The notes beneath the pieces are model-generated. The model searched no databases and was not told the origin of the DNA. It worked only from the letters and a program-made list of their open reading frames with translations. 64,000 nt of DNA, taken from positions 5,208,001-5,272,000 of the forward strand of contig JANTQA010000023.1 of assembly GCA_027625915.1 (NCBI GenBank), read 5' to 3'. Source of the DNA: Anaeramoeba flamelloides. Lineage: Eukaryota; Metamonada; Anaeramoebidae. The first letter of the stretch is position 1. The number at the start of each line of letters is the position of its first letter. Positions 39,975-49,845 of this stretch are shown in pieces. The position numbers were made by a program, and so were the translations under genes.

Positions 39975-42900
39975 ACTAAAAATAAGTTTTATCTTTTAAA
40001 AGCTCTCTTTTACTTTTTTGAAGTTTTTTTTTTTGAATATTTTTCACTTTTTCGAAGCCAAATTCGGAAAAAAAATATTTTATTTTGGATAATTGATTTT
40101 ATTTTTGTGTTTTATCGTTATTTGGATTCGTTACAAATCCTTGAATAATTTTGGAGATTATTATTTTTTTTTTATCGGTTTATGAGATTAGTCCTTCTAT
40201 AATCAAAATCAAATCATCTACAAACATTTGAACATACTTTACCAGATTTTTATTTTTTTTTTCTATTAAAAAAATAGCTAATAAATCCAAATAATAAAAG
40301 GTGATAAAGTATCTCCTTGATATACTCCAAATCCATCTTTTTGTGAGAAAATAATTTCGTAGCCTCATTTTTAATTTTTTCATTTCCAATAGATTTATCT
40401 AGAGTATAATGGACTAAAATGTGACTAATCGTGGCAAAAGGTGTAATTATTGTAATTGGTATTGGGTTTTATGTTTTATTATTTGATTTATGAATACAGT
40501 GGTGATAAAAAGCTTGGGAATTCATTGGCTCAAAATTTCATCTGAATGTTTTACAATTTTCATAGGTGCTGTAATTTGGGAATTTTTTTTAAATTTGAAA
40601 ACATTATTTTTTTAAAATTTTTTTTTTTAATTGAGATTTTTTATCATAAAGATCCTAGGAATTTATTTCTTGTTATTGGAATTTTGTCTTTGAGAACTCT
40701 TGTAAAAAGTTTTTTTGGTTAATTTCTTTTTCAATATGAAGATACTATGAATTTTTATGGTTATTTGAATTTTTTATAATGTGAGATCCTTTGAATTTTT
40801 TTTTTGTGGTAAATTTGAGTGTTTTCTTTGAGGTAATTTGAAATTGTTTTTTGTATTTAGAGATCTCAAAAATCTTTTTTTTTATATATTGCATTTTTTA
40901 TTGATGCCCTTGAGGATTTTTTTTTTATTGTTCTTTGAATCTTATTGAAATTGAGGATTGTGTGAATTTTTTTTGTGTCAAAAACCTTTACTTTATTTAA
41001 ATTTTTTGTGACACATAATTTTTTTGAAACTTTTTTTTGTTTTAGGACTTGATCTTTTAAAAATTACTTTGTATAATTTTTTTTTATTTTTATTAAAGAA
41101 GACGTTGAAATTACAATCATAGATTTCTTGTATAAAATTTCCAAAAGGAAATTTTTGCTTAACTCTTTGATTTCACAATTATTAATTCACAAAAAGCATT
41201 TGGAACTGTCTTGATTTACAATTAATTCATTAAGATTTATTTTTTTTTATAAATTTAAGTGAGGACAATTAAAAGTTTTTTTGTTTTTCATTTTAAAGCC
41301 AAAAAGTATCATTTTTTATTTTTTCAGCTTTGATAACAAATACGAGAAAAATAAAAAGGAGACTGACAAAGAAATCGGATTATTTCTGATTCGTTCTGAA
41401 GGGTTGAAGACGAAGTAGACAAATCCTTTTTGCTGATCTAATATTTTGAAAAATGGAAAAACACAAAGTGTAGAAAACGGGTGATGTAAATTTGAGACAA
41501 ACAAGCCACCAATTTAAGAAAATTGTTATAATTTTTTCTAAATCCGAAATTGAGACACCACTTTCATTTTGGAATAAAAACTTTTCTTTTTTTTTCCATT
41601 CATACCTAATGCCATATATTGATTTTCAAACTTTTGGCAATTACTATAAACAAATTAATCCAATCCAAAATGCTGTTTGTTGAAAAATAAATTGAACAAA
41701 ATTTTCATTCAACTTTTCAAAAAATGTTACAAAGCTTGTAAAAGTCAGATTCAAATTTAAAATGTTTAATAATCTAAATCAGTTATACTGTGGCTTTGCT
41801 TTTAGAGTTGTAGAATTTTGATGAACTATTGTAATTATTGGGATTTTTTTGGAAAGTTGTTTGAAAATTTTGATCTTTTAGGTTTTGCAAATTATTAATT
41901 TCCTTTTTCAAATTATAGACTTTTACGGTATCTTTTAATTCTTGTTTTCTTTCTTTTTTTGGAAAGCTGAAGAAAAATTTTGATCTTTTTATTTCAATTT
42001 TAACAGTCTTGGAAGAAATTATATTTTGTTTTTTTTTATTAACAAAACAAGAATAACTGAATGAAAATTAAAAAGTTTCGACTTCAGATAAGATTTTGAA
42101 GTACAACTATGTAAAAGTAGTACAAGTTTAAATCGAAAATAACGGCCTTGTGATTTTTTAACAGAAAAAAAAAAGTTCAATTTTAGATTTGGCTTGTTTT
42201 TTACATTCTAATATTGGATTTTGCAGAAAATATCAATATTTAATTCCATATTATCATTCTTAGTATGTTGTGTAGTGTGTGCTTGTTAATGTAAAAAAGA
42301 AAAAGAAAAAGAAAAAGAAAAATAGTTACTTCTCCCCTTCGTTTTTTCAGCTGTACACTTATACAACGTGAAAAGTATCCAGCATAAACACAGTTTAAAG
42401 GTTGTTTATTATCTAAAAAGCTAAAAATAAAGTCCATTAATTCTGTGTCTGAAGAAATCACATCAACAATACCGAATAGTTCCAAACCAATAATTTCATT
42501 TGAAAAGTAAGGGTATCTATTTTGTTTGAAAAAAAAGAAAGAAAGAACAGAAAAAAAAAAAGGATTGCAAATTTGTAAAAAACGAATTTTGTCGGTTTTT
42601 TTTATGTTTGTAATTCACGATTCAAAAAAAGAATAATCCATACTTAAATTTCTCTTTTTCGTCTATGTTTTCTCCAGTTGGCTCTACTAAAAGGTATTGA
42701 AGAATTTGTTTCACAATTTCAGGTTTTGTCAAACTAAAATCAATTTTTCGGAAGGTTAATGTAGCGGTTAAAAAAAAGGGGAATCTTAGTTAGTGCACAA
42801 AAAAATAAAGAAACTTGTGAGAGAAAAAAGAAAGAATGAAGAAGAATTTTACTATTCAATCAACAACTCGTTTCCGTATCGGCATTCTTGAATAAGATCT

Positions 42901-43191
42901 TCTTCTTCAAAGAGATCTTGTAAAGTGAAATTTTCTTTTTCAAAAATCTCATCGATTTTCGATTTTAGTGAATAATTGAATCGCCTGTTTTTTTTTTGTT
43001 ATTTTGTGAAAAAGAAAAGTTTTTTTGTTAGAAGAAAAAAAAGCAAAGAGGTGATCCCATATAAAGTATGAAATGTTTTGGTTAGTTTGTGATTTTTTGT
43101 TTTTTTATGTTTTATGAAATTGGAAGGTTGAATTAATATTTTTTGGGTTAAAAAAATAAGTGGTGTTTGTTAACAAAGAGTACCAAAACAT
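34044..43191 (-). CDS. SAPS-domain regulatory subunit of PP6/Sit4-type phosphatase
   Basis: Seven exons: 43191-43184, 42984-42853, 42733-42644, 42516-42357, 39207-39070, 38733-37774 and 34586-34044. They join in phase to 676 residues. Exon 1 codes only ATG TTT TG; exon 2 completes MFWRFNYS, matching the MFWKFD start of animal PP6 subunits. EEDLIQECRYGNELLIEYL, YLLVEPTGENIDEKEKFKY, DFIFSFLDNKQPLNCVYAGY, HLKIAAIKDFMISLLL, PVGQLRLKAIQLFHILY and ILDLFFEYKWNTFLHNYIRD follow the SAPS family order. After about residue 470 come an acidic stretch (FFDDSDENSDEDDDFDIFDD) and an Asn/Glu-rich tail. The family targets the PP6/Sit4 catalytic subunit. The exon 4 donor is chosen by homology (AGT|GTACAG); GAA|GTAACT, nine codons later, is also in phase. 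The last exon is joined on phase and acidic context only, over a 3.2 kb intron. Introns 4 and 6 hold repeats, a LINE remnant and a MITE. Confidence 0.9.
35260..35760. repeat. Dispersed repeat, direct copy at 56330-56780
   Basis: Shares AAAAAAAAGTGAGT, TTTTTGAAAATGGCATTAC-like, AAAAAGTTGAACAACAAGA, TTTTCTTAGTG, then long A-rich and AAAACAAAAATTT stretches, then CATTATAAAGTGA. It lies in intron 6 of the SAPS gene. Confidence 0.75.
36355..37080. repeat. Composite of two dispersed repeats in a SAPS-gene intron
   Basis: 36355-36560 is an inverted partial copy of the 4.6/29.6 kb repeat (AATACTCACAAAACAAA; GAAATTCTATT...ATCGATTGATCAAAAGTTAG). 36785-37080 is a direct copy of 31080-31390. Confidence 0.65.
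37225..37423. mobile_element. Family A MITE in intron 6 of the SAPS gene
   Basis: Ends CAGTCGGTTCCAC and GTGGAACTGACTG, flanked by TA, with AAGACACAAA in place of the usual AAGGCACAAA. A diverged complete copy. Confidence 0.92.
39470..40480 (-). pseudogene. Decayed LINE-like reverse transcriptase remnant
   Basis: On the minus strand GFGVYQGDTLSPFI (around 40295-40330) matches the QGxxLSP motif of non-LTR reverse transcriptases, and about 25 codons later KYVQMFVDDLILI (around 40200-40240) matches the catalytic F/YxDD box, here FVDD. Several stops and frame changes interrupt the frame, and a T32 run (39942-39973) lies downstream. Weak protein-like segments continue to about 39470 (FNSIGVWINKK). 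It lies in intron 4 of the SAPS gene, on the same strand. The motif style (VYQGDTLSP) recalls R2/R4-like LINEs, but the clade is uncertain. It is a fragment: no endonuclease was recognised and the ends were not found. Confidence 0.6.
39942..39973. repeat. T32 homopolymer
   Basis: Longest uninterrupted homopolymer of the window. On the minus strand it is an A run inside the LINE-like remnant. Confidence 0.97.
41316..41690. other. Less AT-rich patch with open frames, identity unknown
   Basis: Within SAPS intron 4. On the + strand, after a TTTTTCAG acceptor, a 30-codon frame reads FDNKYEKNKKETDKEIGLFL and stops at 41419. On the minus strand a 62-codon frame covers the same bases. A + frame of 63 codons follows at 41492-41683. 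Composition is more protein-like than the surroundings. It could be a nested gene fragment, an upstream part of the LINE remnant, or chance. No family is recognised. Confidence 0.25.
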
Positions 43192-43599
43192 TTGGTGGTA
43201 AATTTTTGTTCTTTTATTTGAAATTTGGAAAAAAGGGGTTGTACAAAAATGAATCAAAATAATTCCGTATTAAAAAAACCGATTTTTTTTTCTTTTTAAG
43301 GACTAACTTTGTACATGAGAAGGAATTTTGCTATTGTGTTAGTTTGTCTTCACTTTACATAATGGATTTCAATTTTGGAGTACATGAACCGAAAAAAACT
43401 ACTAATTTTCAACTTCAAACCAAATAGCCAAAATTAGATTAGAAAACTTTAAAAATAGATACTATTGAAAAAATAGAATTTAAGGCAGTAACTACACCAT
43501 AAGAGATGATAAAAAATTGAGAGGGATGAGAAAAGAATATTTTATTTGAGTGGCGTGTGATCATAGATACTCCAAAATTTTTTTAAAAAATTATTTGTT

Positions 43600-44285
43600 A
43601 TGGGTCTAGTCATTTACTGTGAAAATGCACCATACTCAAGGGGTTACCTGAGACCAAAAAGGGTATTGTGAAATAGCCATTCTTTTGGTTGACAAAATTC
43701 AAATAACAAAAAAAAAAAATCCATTGTAACTCTTTGACTAGAAATTCAACGAAGAAAAAGAGTTCTCAATTTCAAAAAATCAAAATTTAAAAAAAAATAT
43801 TCATCTTTTCTCATTTTCTTTTTCAAGTGAGGTTAAATTTCTTTAATTTAAAACAAATTGCTTTCTTGTATTTCGCAATCAATTTTATTCGATTTAGCCT
43901 GATTTGTAGTTATTTTGTAACCCTCCAAATTTGACCAAGTAAGGATTATGTAATATTCTTAAGAAACAAATAACCCATTTGAAAAATGAAAAATAAGATA
44001 AAAAAAATCACCGAGATCTCAAAAAGTGCCAAAGAGCGACACTTCAAAACTGACTTGGTTGTTTTCAAAATTGTAATTCAGAACCATTCTAATTGGAAAT
44101 TGAGTGTCACTCTTTGGCGCTTTTTTCTAAAAATGTCCTCATTTTTCGTTGTTGATTTTTGGAGATCGATCGTACATCATCGTTTGGTTGGTTTTTGATT
44201 GGTGTTAGGTCCTCAATAAAATTACTAAACAGTTTTTTTACATTTTTCAAAAAAAATTTCACCGTAATGACTCGACCCTTAAATA
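43600..44285. repeat. Inverted copy of the 30405-31075 block
   Basis: Begins about 0.4 kb upstream of the SAPS gene start. Together with the 30.4 kb copy it encloses the whole gene in inverted repeats. The plus frame 43986-44198 is a by-product of the block. Confidence 0.9.
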
Positions 44286-45377
44286 TTTTTTTTTAGTAAT
44301 TTTAAACACTAAAAAAGAAAAAAGAATTGATTAAATAGTTTTGTGATTTTTTTTTTTATTGAAATAAAATTAATTTCAAAAATTTCGGTATAGTTAAAAC
44401 AGTCGAAAGTTTAACAATAATATACTTTAAATTCAATTTGGAAATTATTTGATTGTTGAAACTCTTTTATTTTTTGTATTTTTTGTTTTGTTTTTGTTAT
44501 CATTTCCTTTTTTTCGAGTTAAGTAATCTTTTTCGTGAGATCAGTAATTTTTTTACAATGGTTGATAGATGGTTAGTGTTGGGTTTATTAAATAGAAAAA
44601 TCACATAAAATTTGCACAGGTATCTTATCATTTAATCGATCAACAATTATTGGTGTAATTTTAACAAATCAACCAATACATTTTTTGTTCAGCTAGTTTC
44701 CTTATTTAGGAACAAAGAATATATAATTTTTTTAGATTTTTTTCTGTTATTTGAATGAAAATGATTACTTAGAAAAACATTAATACTATGTTACTTAAAT
44801 CTAATTTTATATTAAGTTTGGAAAAAATATAATAAATTGGGTTTTTGTTTTCGTATTTTTGTTTTTGGGTGTGTCCAAATCCTTGGAAGGGGGTTTAGTT
44901 TTTTTTTTGGGAGAAGATAATTTTAGATTCTTAGAATAAAACTTATAGTCATTTTGTGGTTTAAAATTTGATAAAATATAATCAATATCAATTCTCCAAT
45001 TCCACAAAATCCAACCTTTTTAAAATCCTAACAAGTTATATTTTTTGTGATTATAACAATTTTTTAGGAATCCTTCTAGCTATTAGAGTCCTATTCGCAT
45101 TTTCCTTTTATATTCTCGAGATTATAATGTTATTTTTCATTTTAAACAAAATCCATTTATACAAAATGTCAATATAAAAAAATCTTTCTTATTGCTTTTT
45201 GTTGTTATGAAAAAAAAAATTTAAAAAATGATGAAAAAAAAACAAATGAAAAAATTATATATCATAATAGAACGTTGATATAAGGATAAAAAGTAAGTCA
45301 ATCAACAATCAAAACAGCATTTTAAGCAATTCAACACACATTCTATTGTTGTAATTTCTTTGAGACTTTGTAAAATA
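44286..45377. other. Spacer without recognised gene
   Basis: Contains the 44560-44720 copy of the 12.6 kb repeat. The remaining open frames (44807-45177) are short and low in complexity. Confidence 0.5.
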
Positions 45378-45574
45378 CAGTCAGTTTCACTTTTAAGGCA
45401 CAAACTTTCAACGAAATTTACGGCACAAAAAAATCTCAAATTAAAGCACAATTTTTTTGAATTTTAATTTTCACAAATTATTTTACTAGAATTTAAATTG
45501 TGTTCCTTAATTTGAGATTTTTATTGTGCCTTAAATTTCGTTGAAAGTTTGTGTCTTAAAAGTGAAACTGACTG
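45378..45574. mobile_element. Family A MITE
   Basis: Complete copy with CAGTCAGTTTCAC ends and TA on both sides, in intergenic DNA. Confidence 0.95.
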
Positions 45575-48244
45575 TAAAAATTAAAAAATCTAATGAATGA
45601 AGTACCTTAAATTATAAAAATCCTTGTGGAACAACCAAAGGAAAAAATTTTATTTTCGGATCCTTTTTAGATTTTAAAAATAGTTGTAAAAAAATTTCTT
45701 AAAAGTAACCCCGTTTTTAAGGGACTAATCTATATGAAATTTTTTTTTACCTAAATTGAATAGAGATTGAGAAAATTTTTTGCCAATTACTTATATTTTG
45801 AAAGCTCCTGTTTATTTTCAATATTTAGCATATTTCTAGATAAGTAATCCTTATTTAGAAATTGGTCAAAAAAAAAAAAAAATTAGAGACAAATTCCTTA
45901 AGAAAAATTTAACCTTCATTTTTAGAAAGTTATTATACTCTTTTTCATTCAAAGGGGCACTGTTTTATTGAATAGATTGTTAATCTTATCTGATTTTATG
46001 TCTACTCTTCTCAAAATAATTTTACAATTTTTAAATCTGAACATTTTTTCGTATTTTGTAAACTTTTTTTTTTTTTGTTTTTTTTAGAAGTTTTTGATTT
46101 TTCATTTTTTTTTTTTTTTTTTTCTTTTTTATTTTTTTTTTAAACTTTAATTTGAAAAAAAAAATGTTAGAGAAAAACCAAATCCACACACAGAAATATG
46201 AGGGTTTTTTTTTATCGTTTAAAATCAATATATTTACAATTTAAAAAACTTATTGTAAACAATATTAATTTTCCTAAAGATATTAAGTAATTTTGCATGA
46301 AACGTTCCAATGAAAGCTGTACGAAAAATTTTTCAACATTTTATTTTTTTTGAAATTTATGGTTTTTTCGGGTATCTCTATAATGGATTTCAACTCTAAT
46401 CCCAAGTTTATTATTACTCTTATTTATAAACAATCTTAGAATGTTTGATTCTTAAAAATCAGTGATTTTTTCAATTTTTTTTGGTCTACTCTGGATAAAA
46501 TGGAATTTTTTACAGTAGAATTTTTGAAAAAAAATCTCATATTTATTTATTGTTTATTTTAATTTCTTTGGATTGAATTAAGGTTTTGGGTCTTCTCGAA
46601 AAAATCGAAACATAGCCTTTAATTCGAAACATTAGCTGAAAATATTTTGAAGACTTATTTAAAAAATAGTAGTATTTCTATATATTAAGATACAGAATTT
46701 ATTTTTTTTTAATTTTTCATTCTTTTTTCTTTGAAAAAGGGAGAAAAGAGACCATTAATAAAAGATTTTGAAAGTTCAAAAATAAAAAAATTATAATTTT
46801 TTAAAAAAAAAAAATAAAAACATTTTTTTTTCTATTGTAAAGTCAAGAAATTTTAGTGGAATGTTCAAAATCATTCATAGTGAAGAACACCAATAGACTC
46901 ATATAAATTTTTATGTTTGATCACATTCTCATGTTGCTAAACAAGCATGAAATAAGGGGGGGGGGGTAGAGACTCAATGAAAAGTTGGAGGATCTAGTTT
47001 GTTTCGGTAAGGATTTAAACCAAGTTTTGTCTCCAATTAGGAGATAATTTAAATTTTAACTTCACTGTTTTCGATAGATACATTGGGAGAATGAGATTGT
47101 TTGAAGAATAAGTTCTTCAAATTACCATTAAAAAATAACTAATTAGTTTGTTTATTTTGGTTAAATTTGTTTAGTTTATTTTCTTGTTCTGTCAAGTTAG
47201 TTTCTGAACAGAAATTATAAATAGCATCTCATATTATTTCATTAGTTCAACAATCACCTTTTATAATTCCTGCTTTTGGTTCTCCTTCCCTACTCAAAAT
47301 ATGATATTATTCTAATGATAAGATGCTATTAATCGTCTTTCTTCGAACTCCTCAACATAATCTTATATCACTTCAAACAATCTCATTTTTTTTCGTTCTT
47401 CCAAGCTAAACTCTTAACATAACAAGAAGATTGTTTCCAAACCAAAACAATAAACATAGTAATTATTACAAAATCTAATTTTTATAACAATTTTAAACAT
47501 TTTTTTCTAAGATACCATTTTTTTGATACAATTTGAGAATGAATTTTTCCTATTATTTTATATTTACTACAATTATCAATTGATCCTTGTTAATCGAGTT
47601 TATTCGCAATATAATCAACATTTCAGATTTTCAAACAATCTTGGTGTTGTTTTATTTATTGTTGTTGATAGTACTGTGATTTTGAAAAAGTCTCTAGTAG
47701 AGAAACAAAAGTCTATTTTCGAGTAAAAATTTTTTAACTCGGTTTGATAATGAATTTTCTTTAAATTCAACTTTAGAATATTTTTTTTTGAATAGATAAT
47801 AACTAATATTTTTGACAGCACTCTACACTTATAAAAAAACCCAAATAAGAAAAAAAAATAACCGATGATAAATATTCCCTCTCATTGGTTTTTTATTAAT
47901 AATAGAATTGATCAATTCTTCAATAGTCAAAATAATTGATTCCCTATTTTAAAGATATTCATTGGATTTAAAATATCTTTGAAATATAATTTAATTTCCT
48001 TTTAATTGTGAAAATAAAATTTTTCAAATTTTTTGCTATTAAATTCATAAAAAATCTTAGTAGAACCTGGAAAATTTTATTTTTTAACTTAAAATATAAA
48101 ATATCTTGAAAAATATTTTTTGATCAAAGATCTTTTATTAATCAATAGTGTTTATTATAATTGAACTTATCAAAAAGTAAATAGAGCAAATATTTAATTT
48201 TTATTTGTTAAAAAAATTTTTCTTGATCGTATAGTGTTTCAATG
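45575..48244. other. Spacer without recognised gene
   Basis: Holds one copy of a dispersed repeat (46215-46510), a G11 run at 46956-46966, and a pair of inverted segments GAATGAGATTGTTTGAAGAA (47091) and CTTCAAACAATCTCAT (47372) that may mark a 300 bp palindromic element. Confidence 0.45.
46215..46510. repeat. Dispersed repeat, direct copy at 53965-54265
   Basis: Shared order: TTATTGT, TTTTGCATGA/TTTTACATGA, ACATTCCACTGAAAG-like box, TTTTTCAACATTTT, CTGGTATTTC-like, AAGTTTATTATT, TGATTCTT. Inverted relatives appear near 56820-57010. Confidence 0.55.
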
Positions 48245-48404
48245 AAACTACAGAACCAAAAAAATCCCAAATTAAGTCAAAAAATTTGAAATTTTTATTT
48301 ACTTTAATTATTTTACTTGGATTCCAATTTTGTTTCTTAATTTGAGATTTTTTTGGGTATTAAATTTTGTTGAAAGTTTGTACCTTAAAAGTGGAACTTA
48401 CCTT
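48245..48404. mobile_element. Family A MITE, degenerate
   Basis: The right arm is recognisable (AATTTGAGATTTTTTTGGG, TTTTGTTGAAAGTTTGTACC and CTTAAAAGTGGAACTTAC). The left arm has lost its terminal region, and terminal bases are changed. The oldest copy in the window by divergence. Confidence 0.75.
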
Positions 48405-48627
48405 AAATAAAAACAGTCACAATTTTTTTTCAAAAATTTTTGTCTTTTTTATTTCTCTAAATATTGATTAAATTGAAAACCTTTTGATTTGAATTAAAAA
48501 TCACTAATCTATAAAATAATTTATTTGTATTTGAACAACTATAGATCCCAACCCAAAAATAAAGATTAATAATCAAAAAACAAAAACAAATACGAAAGCA
48601 AAAATAAAAGGATGGAAATTAGGGAAT

Positions 48628-49845
48628 TTATTTTTTTGTTTCCCCCGAAAATATTCTTAGTGGGAAATAAAATCCATCACTTCTGTATTTTCCAAGTGTA
48701 CTCAAATGAACTTCCTTTATTTTGGTTAGAGGGAATTTAAAATCCATTAATTGTTGATTCGATTGCCTTAAAGGGGTAAAATCTAAACATTTGGGTGCCT
48801 TTGGGTTCTGCTTTGATAGGTATCTAACATTTAATAAAGTAGCATGCAATTGCAGTGGCTGGGTGTTGTAAAGAATTAGATTGCTTTTCAGTTGTGAACA
48901 AATCCATTTGTGGAATTTATGAATATTTTCAATCCCATTCTGGTTTTTGACTTTTGCAAATAAGACTCTTAATTTTTCAAAGGATTGCTCTTCAAAGGTG
49001 TCAATGCCTTCTAAGACTATCGGCGTTTCTAATATTTGGCTCGGATAATCCTTTATGCTTGAAATAATTTCTTTGACAGAATTCATTTCATGCTTTTCAT
49101 AGAGCTTGAGCATGACAATTGTTAAGTGGAACCTTTCTGGTGGCTGGAACACATTTTTTTTGAATCCTTCGATTTCTTCCTCACCAAGAATTGTGATTTG
49201 CTCTTGTAACAATGCCACTTGCTCTTTCATTTCATCCGTGAGGAGTGGCAAGTTAATAAAGTGAGTGTAAGGCAAATGGGTTTTGACTTGGTTCAGGATT
49301 TTGCGCACTTTTTTTAACAATTTTGTTAATTGCTGCTTCGTTGGTCCTTTTAAGATTACAGTACGCGAATATGAATTTCGGTTTGGAATGATTAACTTGC
49401 ATTTGGTCTTTGTTTCCAACTCTCTTCTTTTGCTTCCACCCTTGCCTATTAAGTGTGCATAAAAGTCCTGTGGTAGAATCATTCGAATCATAAATTGGTT
49501 TGTTCTTTGATCCTTTTTTATTGGGTAAAGTTGATTCAATTTTTCTAAAAGTTCTTCATTTTCTTTTTCTTTTTCTTTTTCTTTTTCTTTTTCTTTTTCA
49601 AGATCCTTTTCTTTTTTTTGAGTGGACTCCTCATCAGATCCTTCAGATTCTGTTGAACTTGAAAAAAATTTCTCTGCTCCCTCTTCATCTTCAAGAATAA
49701 TTTCTTTTTCCTTTTCATCATCAGTAGAACTTTCCGAACTTTGAACTAAAACTTGTTTTTCCTTACTTAATTGGTGCCTATATTGTTTTCCATTGATGTC
49801 AATAAGAATAACACCTTCTTCACCAGATTTCAATTTTTTGTTCAT
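48628..49845 (-). CDS. ASCC1-like KH / 2H-phosphoesterase protein
   Basis: Single exon, 405 residues. An acidic and Glu-Lys-repeat N-terminus (residues ~35-105) precedes a KH domain (~115-180) with the GxxG loop HLIGKGGSKRRELE (GKGG at 134-137). Then comes an AKAP7/LigT-like 2H phosphoesterase domain with first motif FHLTIVML (His 240) and second motif LHATLLNV (His 334), separated by the usual ~95 residues. This architecture and the segment YTHFINLPL, close to the FTHFLAF of human ASCC1, identify subunit 1 of the activating signal cointegrator complex, which in animals assists the ASCC3-ALKBH3 alkylation-repair and transcription machinery. The (CTTTTT)n tract 49558-49598 encodes the Lys-Glu repeat and may vary in length. 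Both catalytic His-x-Thr motifs are intact. The start is the first ATG after upstream stops; a short noncoding 5' exon is possible. Confidence 0.9.
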   Translation of the reverse strand: MNKKLKSGEEGVILIDINGKQYRHQLSKEKQVLVQSSESSTDDEKEKEIILEDEEGAEKFFSSSTESEGSDEESTQKKEKDLEKEKEKEKEKEKENEELLEKLNQLYPIKKDQRTNQFMIRMILPQDFYAHLIGKGGSKRRELETKTKCKLIIPNRNSYSRTVILKGPTKQQLTKLLKKVRKILNQVKTHLPYTHFINLPLLTDEMKEQVALLQEQITILGEEEIEGFKKNVFQPPERFHLTIVMLKLYEKHEMNSVKEIISSIKDYPSQILETPIVLEGIDTFEEQSFEKLRVLFAKVKNQNGIENIHKFHKWICSQLKSNLILYNTQPLQLHATLLNVRYLSKQNPKAPKCLDFTPLRQSNQQLMDFKFPLTKIKEVHLSTLGKYRSDGFYFPLRIFSGETKK

